A stretch of DNA of 10,654 nucleotides from DASYZQ01 sp035946175 (GTDB lineage: Bacteria; Patescibacteriota; Saccharimonadia; Saccharimonadales; UBA4665). The position numbers and the translations under genes were made by a program. Position 1 is the stretch's first letter; each line of letters starts with the position of its first letter. Shown here one piece after another: positions 1-5,710 of the stretch. The notes beneath the pieces are model-generated. The model ran no database searches. It saw only the letters and a list, made by a program, of their open reading frames with translations, and had not been told where the DNA came from. The DNA lies in the NCBI GenBank assembly GCA_035946175.1, contig DASYZQ010000049.1, forward strand, positions 1 through 10,654, in the 5' to 3' direction.

Positions 1-92
1 TGCTCGAAGGCTGGTACTAATTGCTCGAATTCATAGTGACTTAATCCGGTCATAGCTTTCATGACTCGGTTGCTTTTGGTGTTTGTGTTCAT
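1..92 (-). CDS. Transposase N-terminal fragment, probably IS5-like DDE type (cut by window edge)
   Basis: The minus strand opens at an ATG at 92-90 and stays open to the window edge, giving 30 residues. An in-frame TAG lies eight codons upstream of that ATG, so the start must fall between the two. Residues 11-30 read MKAMTGLSHYEFEQLVPAFE, which resembles the helix-turn-helix found at the N-terminus of DDE_Tnp_4 / IS5-type transposases, where a threonine-glycine-leucine turn is followed by an acidic helix and a 'Lxxxxe' segment. In that family this part binds the element's ends, and the catalytic DDE residues come later, here outside the window. No strong ribosome binding site is visible, which is common for transposases. 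The family call rests on one short motif. Whether the gene is intact cannot be judged. Confidence 0.55.
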   Translation of the reverse strand, partial: MNTNTKSNRVMKAMTGLSHYEFEQLVPAFE

Positions 93-133
93 ACCGTAAG
101 TATGGCTGAGGGGCTAATGGGGAGCAAGTCTAA
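1..133 (-). mobile_element. Probable end of an insertion sequence (outer boundary approximate)
   Basis: If the transposase fragment at 1-92 is real, the element's outer end must lie between 93 and the permease stop at 235. On the minus strand a TTA at 133-131 is followed by GACTTGCTCCCCATTAG, 38 bases before the ATG. That is a plausible terminal repeat next to a three-base TNA-type target, as used by some IS5-group elements. The matching repeat at the other end lies outside the window, so the boundary is a guess and the true end could be up to about 100 bases further right. Confidence 0.3.
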
Positions 134-234
134 TATTTTCAGTCAGGAACGATAGGATCGTATATAAAAATGTTTAGGTGGTCCTGGATTGCTTGAAGAG
201 AGCAAGCGTTACCTGGCAAGACAAAGCTGTCTCA

Positions 235-1701
235 CTATTCGTAGTGAAGCGCTTCAACCGGATCAAGTTTGGCAGCGCGCCTGGCCGGGTAAAGCCCGGC
301 CAACATGCCGATAATGGTCGTGCCGATGATCACGGCCAAAATGAGCCAGGGCGGCAAGGATAAAATATTACTGCTGCTGATTCCGTTGCCTTTGAGTTGC
401 CGGTTTATAAGAGGGTTGCCAATCAGGGTAAGTATGTAGCCAAGTCCGATGCCAACGATGCCGCCGAAGAGACCGAGCAACGAGGCTTCGAAAGTGAAGA
501 GACGGCTGACGGTTGAACGCCGCGCGCCAACAGCACGCATAACGCCAATCTCGCGGGTACGCTCCAGGATAGACATAATCATCGTATTTACGACGCCGAC
601 TGCAGCAACTACCAAGGCGATACCGCCGATACCACCTAGGATTATGCCGAGTATATTGAAGACTGCCAGTTGCTGTTTAATGGCGGTCTCAGCGTCAGCT
701 GCGCCGAGCTTGAATTGGTTGCGGATATTTTTGGCCACCAAAGCGGCGTTAGAAGCCTGGTCCACTTTGACAACCAGGGCGCTGTAGCCATTCTGGGCTA
801 GCTCATCAGTAGTAATCAAAGTTGGTGCAGGCTGCTGCGGCGCGCAGTTCGGACGAGGGTGGTGGGCACAGTCATAGCTGGCAGCTTGCTGGGAGGCTTG
901 AGTAACTGTATATGTCTGATTTTCTTCCATGCCGCGCGCCCAACTGAGTGGTACCCGTACGGTGTAATTACTGCCTCCGCCTGCCGGACCGCCAGTACTA
1001 GCGATGCCAACAATCGTGCCGTCAATCTCGGTTGGAGGTGGGCTACAGTTTTGACCCGGGTTCATATTGGAGCAGTTCTGCTGCATATATTGATATTGGA
1101 CTAGCGGGTTAGATCCCACGCCGCTGTAGTAACTTCCGGAGTGCAAGGTGACGGTCTTACCGATTAGATCCTGATAATGCCTCTTGAAGCCAAGCGCATC
1201 AGCGTAGTCTGAGGTTATGGTTAGTACACCGTCCCCATCATTTGGGTTAATATCTCGACCGGCTAGTATGGTTGACTTTAGTATACCGTTAGCATCATAG
1301 GCGACAACCTGGTTGAGTCGTAACTTCGTCCCTTTATAAAAGAGGCCGTCAAAGTTGTTAACTTGTGTTTCCCTGGCAATACCAGTCATGTGGGACAGTG
1401 TACCAATTTGATGAATCAGGGGGTCAGTGAGCTTAATACAGTCAGAAGAACCACCACCGTTGCAGTTTGAGCCGGTTCCTGAGCCCCAACTGATGCCGAC
1501 TTCCGGGGAGACTTGTATTTGTTGAAATGTACCGTTACTTTCAAACTGACTAGTGATGAAGCCCTTAGCACTGAAGACGATAGTCAGCATGATTGTGACG
1601 CTGGTGGCCCCGATAACAATCGCGAAAATAGTTAGAATACTGCGCAGCTTTTGTCGCCAAATGTTGTGAAACGCCATCCGCAAGTAATCGCTGAATTTCA
1701 T
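235..1701 (-). CDS. MacB/FtsX-type ABC transporter permease
   Basis: A 488-residue membrane subunit of a type VII (MacB/LolCDE-like) ABC transporter. These proteins do not form a classical channel; they couple ATP hydrolysis to movement of an outer domain, exporting peptides, lipids or drugs or signalling across the membrane. The layout is typical: an amphipathic N-terminus and first membrane helix at about 19-44, a large extracytoplasmic MacB_PCD domain at about 45-345, then three helices at about 346-374, 401-428 and 452-472. The FtsX coupling segment ILERTREIGVMRAVGARR (residues 378-395) and the terminal YPARRAAKLDPVEAL are clear. The ATG follows GAGGATAAT inside the end of the ATPase gene, and the stop is TAG. 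The outer domain has six cysteines in three close pairs (80/88, 210/219, 278/286) within Gly/Asn/Pro-rich loops, and there are no cysteines elsewhere. The substrate is unknown. Confidence 0.95.
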   Translation of the reverse strand: MKFSDYLRMAFHNIWRQKLRSILTIFAIVIGATSVTIMLTIVFSAKGFITSQFESNGTFQQIQVSPEVGISWGSGTGSNCNGGGSSDCIKLTDPLIHQIGTLSHMTGIARETQVNNFDGLFYKGTKLRLNQVVAYDANGILKSTILAGRDINPNDGDGVLTITSDYADALGFKRHYQDLIGKTVTLHSGSYYSGVGSNPLVQYQYMQQNCSNMNPGQNCSPPPTEIDGTIVGIASTGGPAGGGSNYTVRVPLSWARGMEENQTYTVTQASQQAASYDCAHHPRPNCAPQQPAPTLITTDELAQNGYSALVVKVDQASNAALVAKNIRNQFKLGAADAETAIKQQLAVFNILGIILGGIGGIALVVAAVGVVNTMIMSILERTREIGVMRAVGARRSTVSRLFTFEASLLGLFGGIVGIGLGYILTLIGNPLINRQLKGNGISSSNILSLPPWLILAVIIGTTIIGMLAGLYPARRAAKLDPVEALHYE

Positions 1702-1702
1702 A

Positions 1703-2389
1703 TTATCCTCGCCGCTCCGTCATGTGGCCATCTTGGATGTGAATGACCCGACCGGCCTGGTTAGCAATATTCTGATCGTGGGTAATAATAAGCAACGTAA
1801 TACCTTGCTTGTTCAGGGATTCTAGAATCCTGAGTATTTCCTTACCTCGGGCGCTATCCAGGTTGCCGGTCGGCTCGTCTGCAATGATGATGGAGGGTTG
1901 CAGGGCCAATGCCCGGGCAATGGCTACCCGTTGGCGCTGACCGCCGGATAGCTGGGTCGGTCTGAACTTGAGTCGATCTCCTAGGCCGACGGCCTCAAGA
2001 CACTGTTTGGCCCGCTCTCTTCGCTGCTTTGCTTTGACGCGGGCAAAGACCATCGGCAACATGACGTTCTCCATGGCGGTATTGTCTCCCTGGAGATTGA
2101 ATGACTGAAATACGAAACCGATATGCCGATTGCGATATGCCGACAGTTTGGAGTCGCGAATATGGGAGAGGTCATTCCCATCCACCACCACAGTACCTCC
2201 GGTCGGCCTATCCAGCCCCCCGATAATGTTCGCTAGCGTCGACTTGCCCGAACCGCTCGGCCCGGTAATGGCGACAAATTCACCTGAAGCGATACTGAGG
2301 TTGAGCCCGTCAAGAGCGTTCAACGCCTCACCGCCTAAATGATACGTCCTGGTGACATTCTTAAGCTCAATAATGGCGGAATTTGGCAT
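1703..2389 (-). CDS. ABC transporter ATP-binding protein (LolD/MacB type)
   Basis: The 228-residue cytoplasmic ATPase partner of the permease that follows it one base later; the family normally works as a 2+2 complex. All catalytic motifs are present in order: Walker A GPSGSGKST (43-51), Q-loop glutamine 95 in FVFQSFNL, signature LSGGQRQRVAIARAL (147-161), Walker B IIIADEPTGNLD (167-178) with catalytic Glu172, and the H-loop histidine 204 in ITHD. The EPTGNLDS sequence after Walker B is characteristic of the LolD/FtsE/MacB branch. Length matches the family. The ATG at 2389 is preceded by an A/T-rich stretch with no Shine-Dalgarno sequence, so translation may depend on an unstructured or short leader. 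Its stop and the permease's ribosome site overlap, which suggests translational coupling. The family is certain; the cargo is not predictable. Confidence 0.96.
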   Translation of the reverse strand: MPNSAIIELKNVTRTYHLGGEALNALDGLNLSIASGEFVAITGPSGSGKSTLANIIGGLDRPTGGTVVVDGNDLSHIRDSKLSAYRNRHIGFVFQSFNLQGDNTAMENVMLPMVFARVKAKQRRERAKQCLEAVGLGDRLKFRPTQLSGGQRQRVAIARALALQPSIIIADEPTGNLDSARGKEILRILESLNKQGITLLIITHDQNIANQAGRVIHIQDGHMTERRG

Positions 2390-2414
2390 GATTTTTATTT
2401 TTTAAACCTACCAC

Positions 2415-2448
2415 CATTAAACCATAGGCGTTTTTAAAAAAGCAACAA
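2415..2448 (-). promoter_or_regulatory. Possible promoter of the ABC operon
   Basis: On the minus strand TTGTTG (2448-2443) is followed after 16 bases by TATGGT (2426-2421). An alternative pair is TTGCTT (2445-2440) and TTTAAT (2420-2415) with a 19-base spacer. Either would start RNA about 25-30 bases before the ATPase ATG. Both matches are moderate, and the site lies in an A/T-rich stretch where chance matches are common. Confidence 0.3.
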
Positions 2449-2477
2449 CGCTATTTTTTGTTCGTTCACAAATAGCG
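2436..2477 (-). terminator. Inverted repeat, candidate terminator of the small upstream gene
   Basis: A perfect 8-bp inverted repeat, CGCTATTT (2449-2456) and AAATAGCG (2470-2477), with a 13-base loop. The stop codon of the gene at 2466-2837 lies in and beside the loop. In the minus direction the stem is followed by TTGTTGC and then six T residues (2441-2436). The T-run begins about eight bases after the stem, so it is not an ideal intrinsic terminator, but its position right at the gene end supports that role. Confidence 0.45.
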
Positions 2478-2837
2478 ACGTCGTGATTGGGCTGATCTGT
2501 CGGGGCCTAAGTGGGGGGGCTCTACTTGTGCGTCTGCCAAGAACCCGTTTCCTATAGCGACCACGGTATTAAGCTTGCCTTTTTGTTCTAATCGTCGGGC
2601 GTAGTCATGAAACCATACGGGGCCGCCAATATGTTCATCCGGGCGTGGCACAGCATCTACTGCTGCGTAATCCGGCTTGGGCCCTTCCTCGTCTGGTATC
2701 GGTACTTTTAGAGCCGCAACTGCCGCGGCAATGACCGCTTCCTCGGGCATTATATTTCCAGTGGGCGTTTGCAAGGCCCCGATAGCGGCATCGCTCATTT
2801 CGAACTCTTCCCCGTTGTACTTTTCGAATGCTTCCAT
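2466..2837 (-). CDS. Small acidic protein of unknown function
   Basis: I do not recognise this protein. From the ATG at 2837 it has 123 residues with a TGA stop, no membrane helix and no signal peptide. The first half is acidic (EKYNGEEFEM, then an Ala-rich helix-like stretch EEAVIAAAVAALKVPIPDEEG). The second half holds a more conserved-looking GGPVWFHDYARRLEQKGKL and ends in a basic RSAQSRRRYL. Three starts are possible: TTG at 2858 after AAGGGGG, ATG at 2837 with no ribosome site, and ATG at 2798 with a good GGGGAAGAG six bases before it, giving 110 residues. The last has the best translation signal. A near-consensus promoter at 2901-2928 points into the gene, and a hairpin at its end supports it being expressed. 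It is divergent from the VOC/oxidoreductase pair. Confidence 0.6.
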   Translation of the reverse strand: MEAFEKYNGEEFEMSDAAIGALQTPTGNIMPEEAVIAAAVAALKVPIPDEEGPKPDYAAVDAVPRPDEHIGGPVWFHDYARRLEQKGKLNTVVAIGNGFLADAQVEPPHLGPDRSAQSRRRYL

Positions 2838-2848
2838 AAAAATAATAC

Positions 2849-2867
2849 AAGGCTTCAAGCTGAAGCC
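2849..2867 (-). other. Leader hairpin followed by a T-rich tract (attenuator-like)
   Basis: GGCTTCA and TGAAGCC form a perfect 7-bp stem with a three-base loop at 2851-2867. In the minus direction it is followed by TTGTATTATTTTT. It sits between the predicted transcription start near 2894 and the ATG codons at 2837 and 2798, and it covers the alternative TTG start. The form is that of a weak intrinsic terminator or attenuator in the leader of the small unknown gene. No upstream minus-strand gene exists for it to terminate. Confidence 0.4.
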
Positions 2868-2900
2868 CCCTTAAAATTAAATAATGATTAGACGTAGCTC

Positions 2901-2928
2901 ATTATACGCTCCACACCATTCGAGTCAA
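2901..2928 (-). promoter_or_regulatory. Strong sigma-70-type promoter for the small unknown gene
   Basis: On the minus strand TTGACT (2928-2923) is followed by a 16-base spacer and TATAAT (2906-2901). This matches consensus at 11 of 12 positions. Transcription would start near 2894 and run into the gene at 2466-2837, leaving a leader of 36-96 bases depending on the start codon used. Confidence 0.7.
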
Positions 2929-2987
2929 ACATTTTTAGTACACATGTTCGGCATAAGTGTAATGCTTCATGTTCGTAAAGCAGCCGA

Positions 2988-3017
2988 TTGGCCGAACCAT
3001 TCGTTACTCAGTATAAT
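2988..3017 (+). promoter_or_regulatory. Promoter for the VOC-protein/oxidoreductase operon
   Basis: A perfect TATAAT at 3012-3017 is preceded, after 18 bases, by TTGGCC at 2988-2993, a half-matching -35. Transcription would begin near 3024 and give a leader of about 28 bases containing a strong GGAGG. A GCCGAAC element (2991-2997) overlaps the -35; it is the inverted copy of GTTCGGC at 2946-2952. Confidence 0.6.
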
Positions 3018-3051
3018 CAAAGGGTTAAGTAATTTTATCGGAGGAAAACAT

Positions 3052-3480
3052 ATGAAAACAGCACTAAACCCATATCTAAACTTTGATGGCAATACACGCC
3101 AAGCTATGGAGTTTTATAAAACCATATTCGGCGGAAAACTTGATCTACGTACCTATAAAGAGTTCCACGCCACAGAGGATCCGAGCGAAGACGAAAAGAT
3201 TATGCATGCCATGATTGAAACCGAAAACGGTCTTACCTTCATGGCTGCCGATGTCCCGAAGAGTATGGAATATAAGCCGGGCAACAACTTCAGTATGTCA
3301 TTAAGCGGTGATAACGACGCTGAACTACGTGGCTATTTTGACAAACTCGCCGACGGTGGTACGGTGACTATGCCGTTAGAAAAAGCCCAGTGGGGTGATA
3401 CATTCGGCATGTGCACGGACAAGTTCGGGGTGCGCTGGATGGTGGACATTACAGCAACCAAGCCCGCTGAAGCGGTATAG
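3052..3480 (+). CDS. PhnB-like VOC (glyoxalase/bleomycin-resistance fold) protein
   Basis: A 142-residue soluble protein of the PhnB/YjdN branch of the vicinal-oxygen-chelate superfamily, often mis-named 3-demethylubiquinone methyltransferase. Typical landmarks are visible: LNPYLNFDGNTRQAMEFYKTIFGG at the N-terminus (the 'A..FY...FGG' helix), KIMHAMIE with a possible metal-ligand histidine mid-chain, MSLSGDNDAELRGYFDKLADGG opening the second half, and WGDTFGMCTDKFGVRWMVDI near the end. Length is normal for this group. I chose ATG 3052 over an upstream in-frame ATG at 2884 because GGAGG lies eight bases before it, the family's N-terminus begins here, and the extension would run through the promoter. 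Biochemical roles in this branch are mostly unknown and no substrate can be assigned. It is followed four bases later by an oxidoreductase gene, so the two are probably co-expressed. Confidence 0.92.
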   Translation: MKTALNPYLNFDGNTRQAMEFYKTIFGGKLDLRTYKEFHATEDPSEDEKIMHAMIETENGLTFMAADVPKSMEYKPGNNFSMSLSGDNDAELRGYFDKLADGGTVTMPLEKAQWGDTFGMCTDKFGVRWMVDITATKPAEAV

Positions 3481-3484
3481 AGTT

Positions 3485-4207
3485 ATGGCGGACTACGATT
3501 TCTCTGATCTTCGTGCGATCTTTTTTAATTGTACCTTGAGTAAATCGCCCAAGGTAAGTCACACCGAAAGGCTGATCAAGCTTAGTCGGGGAATCATGGA
3601 AAAGCATGGCGTGGCGGTCGATTACATCAGGCCGATTGATCACGATATTGCTACCGGCATCTGGCCGGATATGCGCGAGCACGGCTGGCAAACTGATGAG
3701 TGGCCCAAGCTCTACAAAAAGGTCATGGCGGCCGACATTCTGGTGCTGGCCGGCCCGATTTGGCTTGGTGATAATAGCTCGCAGACGAAAAAAATCATTG
3801 AGCGGTTGTATGCTTGCTCCGGTCTGCTGAATGACAAAGGGCAATATGCATACTATGGTAAGGTCGGTGGCTGTTTGATTACTGGCAATGAGGATGGTAT
3901 CAAGCATTGCGCCATGAACGTACTCTATAGCCTACAGCATCTGGGATACACGATTCCGCCGCAGGCTGATGCTGGCTGGATTGGTGAAGCAGGCCCTGGC
4001 CCGAGCTACGGTGATGTAGTTGAAGGTGGCCGCCGCGTGGGCTTCGACAATGATTTTACTAATCGCAATGCGACGTTCATGAGCTGGAATCTAATGCACT
4101 TAGCTAAGCTACTGAAAAATGGTGGTGGGGTGCCAGCCTATGGTAATCAGCGTAGTAAATGGGACGCTGGCGCCCGGTTTGACTTCAGCAACCCCGAGTA
4201 CAGATAA
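3485..4207 (+). CDS. Flavodoxin-fold NAD(P)H-dependent oxidoreductase (FMN reductase family)
   Basis: A 240-residue cytoplasmic flavoprotein of the NADPH-dependent FMN reductase / flavodoxin-like group, which bind FMN and reduce quinones, flavins or electrophiles. The first strand and phosphate-binding region are AIFFNCTLSKSPKVSHTERL (11-30). The flavin-contacting loop is ILVLAGPIWLGDNSSQTKKIIERL (85-108), the counterpart of the usual 'TPIWWG..S..MK.FIDR', and GGCLITGNEDG (128-138) forms the second flavin loop. The C-terminal 60 residues (NRNATFMSWNLMHLAKLLK) match the extended form of the family. ATG 3485 lies four bases after the stop of the VOC gene with only a weak ribosome site, so it is probably translated by coupling. 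A longer in-frame start inside the VOC gene was rejected. The physiological substrate is unknown. Confidence 0.92.
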   Translation: MADYDFSDLRAIFFNCTLSKSPKVSHTERLIKLSRGIMEKHGVAVDYIRPIDHDIATGIWPDMREHGWQTDEWPKLYKKVMAADILVLAGPIWLGDNSSQTKKIIERLYACSGLLNDKGQYAYYGKVGGCLITGNEDGIKHCAMNVLYSLQHLGYTIPPQADAGWIGEAGPGPSYGDVVEGGRRVGFDNDFTNRNATFMSWNLMHLAKLLKNGGGVPAYGNQRSKWDAGARFDFSNPEYR

Positions 4208-4348
4208 AAAATGGGGTAACGTCTGGGTATATAACTTGAGTTGCCCTCCCGTCAAGTAGGGCCCGGATGTGTACAATTATTCAGCATTTCTTTACGATTA
4301 CGGTAGTACTATGGATTTAGCTCATAAAGAAAGGTTAGTGATTGCTAG

Positions 4349-5164
4349 ATGGGTACCCGAAAGATAATGTTACTTGGTAGCGGGCTTCTGCTTATTAGCG
4401 GGGCCAGTGGTGCAGTTGGCGGTTACGAAGTGAGCCAGCACAATGTCCATAAGAATGTTATATCGGTAATTACAACCACCGGGCCTAAGGCACAATTGAC
4501 GGCTCAGGGCGGGACATTGTCGATGGCTGGTTTAGCGGCTCGTCTGGCACCGGCCGTGGTGGATATTACGACCCAAAGTACCACCTATAGCTTTTTTGGC
4601 GGCCCAACGACGGAGCGGGGTGCTGGCACCGGCATGATAATAACCAGCAGCGGCTATATCCTGACCAATAATCACGTTTTGCCAGTTGGTCCCGGCGATA
4701 TCACAGTTACTACTAGTAGTGGCAATACGTATCCTGCTACGATTGTTGCCGCCGATACGACACGCGACCTCGCCCTACTCAAGATTAACGCGCAGGGCCT
4801 CAGTACGGTATCTTTGGGAGACTCCAGCCGGGCAAACATTGGCGACAACGTTATTGCCATTGGTAATGCACTTGGCCAGTACCAAAATACTGTTACTCAA
4901 GGCATCATCTCTGGGACCAACCGATCTGTCCAGGCAAGCGATGCGAGTAGTGTCACTGGCAGTGAGTCGCTGTCGGGCTTGCTGCAAACTGATGCGGCGA
5001 TCAATCCGGGCAATTCTGGTGGGCCACTGGTGGAGCTTGGCAGCGGGGCAGTTATAGGAATGAATACGGCTGTGGCTGGCAACAGCCAAGGAATCGGATT
5101 CGCCATTCCTATTAATGAAGCGAAAACCTTTATCGCGCCTTACCTAAGTAGTATCGCCAGTTAG
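4349..5164 (+). CDS. HtrA/DegP-like trypsin-type serine protease, membrane-anchored, no PDZ domain
   Basis: A 271-residue S1C serine protease. An N-terminal hydrophobic segment at about 6-25 after MGTRK acts as signal anchor, so the catalytic domain should lie outside the cytoplasmic membrane and degrade or refold damaged envelope proteins. The triad is complete: His109 in ILTNNHV, Asp140 in TTRDLALLKI, and Ser223 in TDAAINPGNSGGPL. GAGTGMII (91-98) and GIGFAIPIN (248-256) are further HtrA hallmarks. Most HtrA proteins carry one or two PDZ domains after the protease domain. Here the chain stops about 15 residues after GFAIPIN with a TAG, so substrate capture and allosteric control by PDZ are absent. 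The start is uncertain: AAAGG lies 14 bases before ATG 4349, and a second ATG occurs six codons downstream. It has 141 bases of upstream DNA and probably its own promoter. Confidence 0.93.
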   Translation: MGTRKIMLLGSGLLLISGASGAVGGYEVSQHNVHKNVISVITTTGPKAQLTAQGGTLSMAGLAARLAPAVVDITTQSTTYSFFGGPTTERGAGTGMIITSSGYILTNNHVLPVGPGDITVTTSSGNTYPATIVAADTTRDLALLKINAQGLSTVSLGDSSRANIGDNVIAIGNALGQYQNTVTQGIISGTNRSVQASDASSVTGSESLSGLLQTDAAINPGNSGGPLVELGSGAVIGMNTAVAGNSQGIGFAIPINEAKTFIAPYLSSIAS

Positions 5165-5167
5165 TGC

Positions 5168-5200
5168 TTCAAATAGCAGCAACCCCTGGGGCCATTTGAA
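5168..5200 (+). terminator. Hairpin after the protease gene, candidate terminator
   Basis: TTCAAAT (5168-5174) and ATTTGAA (5194-5200) form a perfect 7-bp outer stem enclosing a second CCCC/GGGG pairing, directly after the TAG stop. It is followed by CTTTTCGCTATCATTGTTCT, which is T-rich but has no continuous run. It could end the protease transcript. A seven-T run at 5259-5266 further on has no good stem before it. Confidence 0.4.
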
Positions 5201-5253
5201 CTTTTCGCTATCATTGTTCTACCGATGACAGTTCGGTACGCTGACGGGCAAGA

Positions 5254-5283
5254 TTGCGTTTTTTTCCTTAATCGTGAGACAAT
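5254..5283 (+). promoter_or_regulatory. Weak promoter candidate for the Nudix pair, implying a leaderless mRNA
   Basis: TTGCGT (5254-5259), an 18-base spacer and GACAAT (5278-5283) precede ATG 5290 by only six bases. If used, RNA would start at or next to the ATG. The absence of any Shine-Dalgarno sequence before this gene fits a leaderless transcript. The match is only moderate. Confidence 0.25.
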
Positions 5284-5289
5284 CACACC

Positions 5290-5703
5290 ATGAACGGCGT
5301 TCCTTGCACGTACCGCATATCCGTAAAGGCCATCACAAGGGATAGCGATGGTCGAGTGTTACTCGGCAGAGAGCATAATGGCTCTTGGGAGCTGCCCGGT
5401 GGGGGTCTAGAATATGGTGAGAATCCAAAAGAAGGATTAGCCCGTGAAGTATCTGAGGAAACTGGCTTCGCGGTCGATTGGATAAGTGATCAGCCTGTAG
5501 CCTTTTGGACCATCAACAAAGAAGTAGGGTCACCTACCATCAAATGGTTCGCTTTTGTGGCTTATGAGGTTAATGTATCAGGCGAGTTTAAACCCAACCC
5601 GGATGCCAACGATGAAGTTGAAGAGTTAAGATATGTTAGTCGGGAGGAGGTAAGATCGCTTAAGCTGCCCGATAACTCTAAACCCTATTTCTTAGGAACT
5701 TAA
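5290..5703 (+). CDS. Nudix hydrolase (first of a tandem pair)
   Basis: A 137-residue Nudix-fold protein that would hydrolyse a nucleoside diphosphate linked to another group. The Nudix box is complete at residues 38-60: Gly38, Glu44, then REVSEETGF (52-60) with the metal-binding Glu53, Glu56 and Glu57. The preceding GSWELPGGGLEYGE is typical of the MutT-like branch. Family members act on oxidised nucleotides, dinucleoside polyphosphates, ADP-ribose or nucleotide sugars; sequence alone does not say which. The ATG has no ribosome binding site. It is followed after seven bases by a second, clearly different Nudix gene, so the pair is probably one operon. Confidence 0.93.
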   Translation: MNGVPCTYRISVKAITRDSDGRVLLGREHNGSWELPGGGLEYGENPKEGLAREVSEETGFAVDWISDQPVAFWTINKEVGSPTIKWFAFVAYEVNVSGEFKPNPDANDEVEELRYVSREEVRSLKLPDNSKPYFLGT

Positions 5704-5710
5704 TAAGGCG

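Noticed and set aside
3..20. Plus-strand frame ending in LEGWY and a stop, as a possible gene end
   Set aside because: Only five residues are visible, and the minus strand of the same bases gives a more convincing transposase segment.
186..206. GCTTG/CAAGC hairpin after the ABC operon as a terminator
   Set aside because: Five-bp stem with no T-run in the minus direction.
2884..3051. A longer start for the VOC protein
   Set aside because: The extension would cover both promoters and adds 56 residues absent from the family; ATG 3052 has an excellent GGAGG.
3395..3484. A longer start for the flavodoxin-fold protein inside the VOC gene
   Set aside because: The extra 30 residues are an out-of-frame reading of the VOC C-terminus, and the family N-terminus fits ATG 3485.
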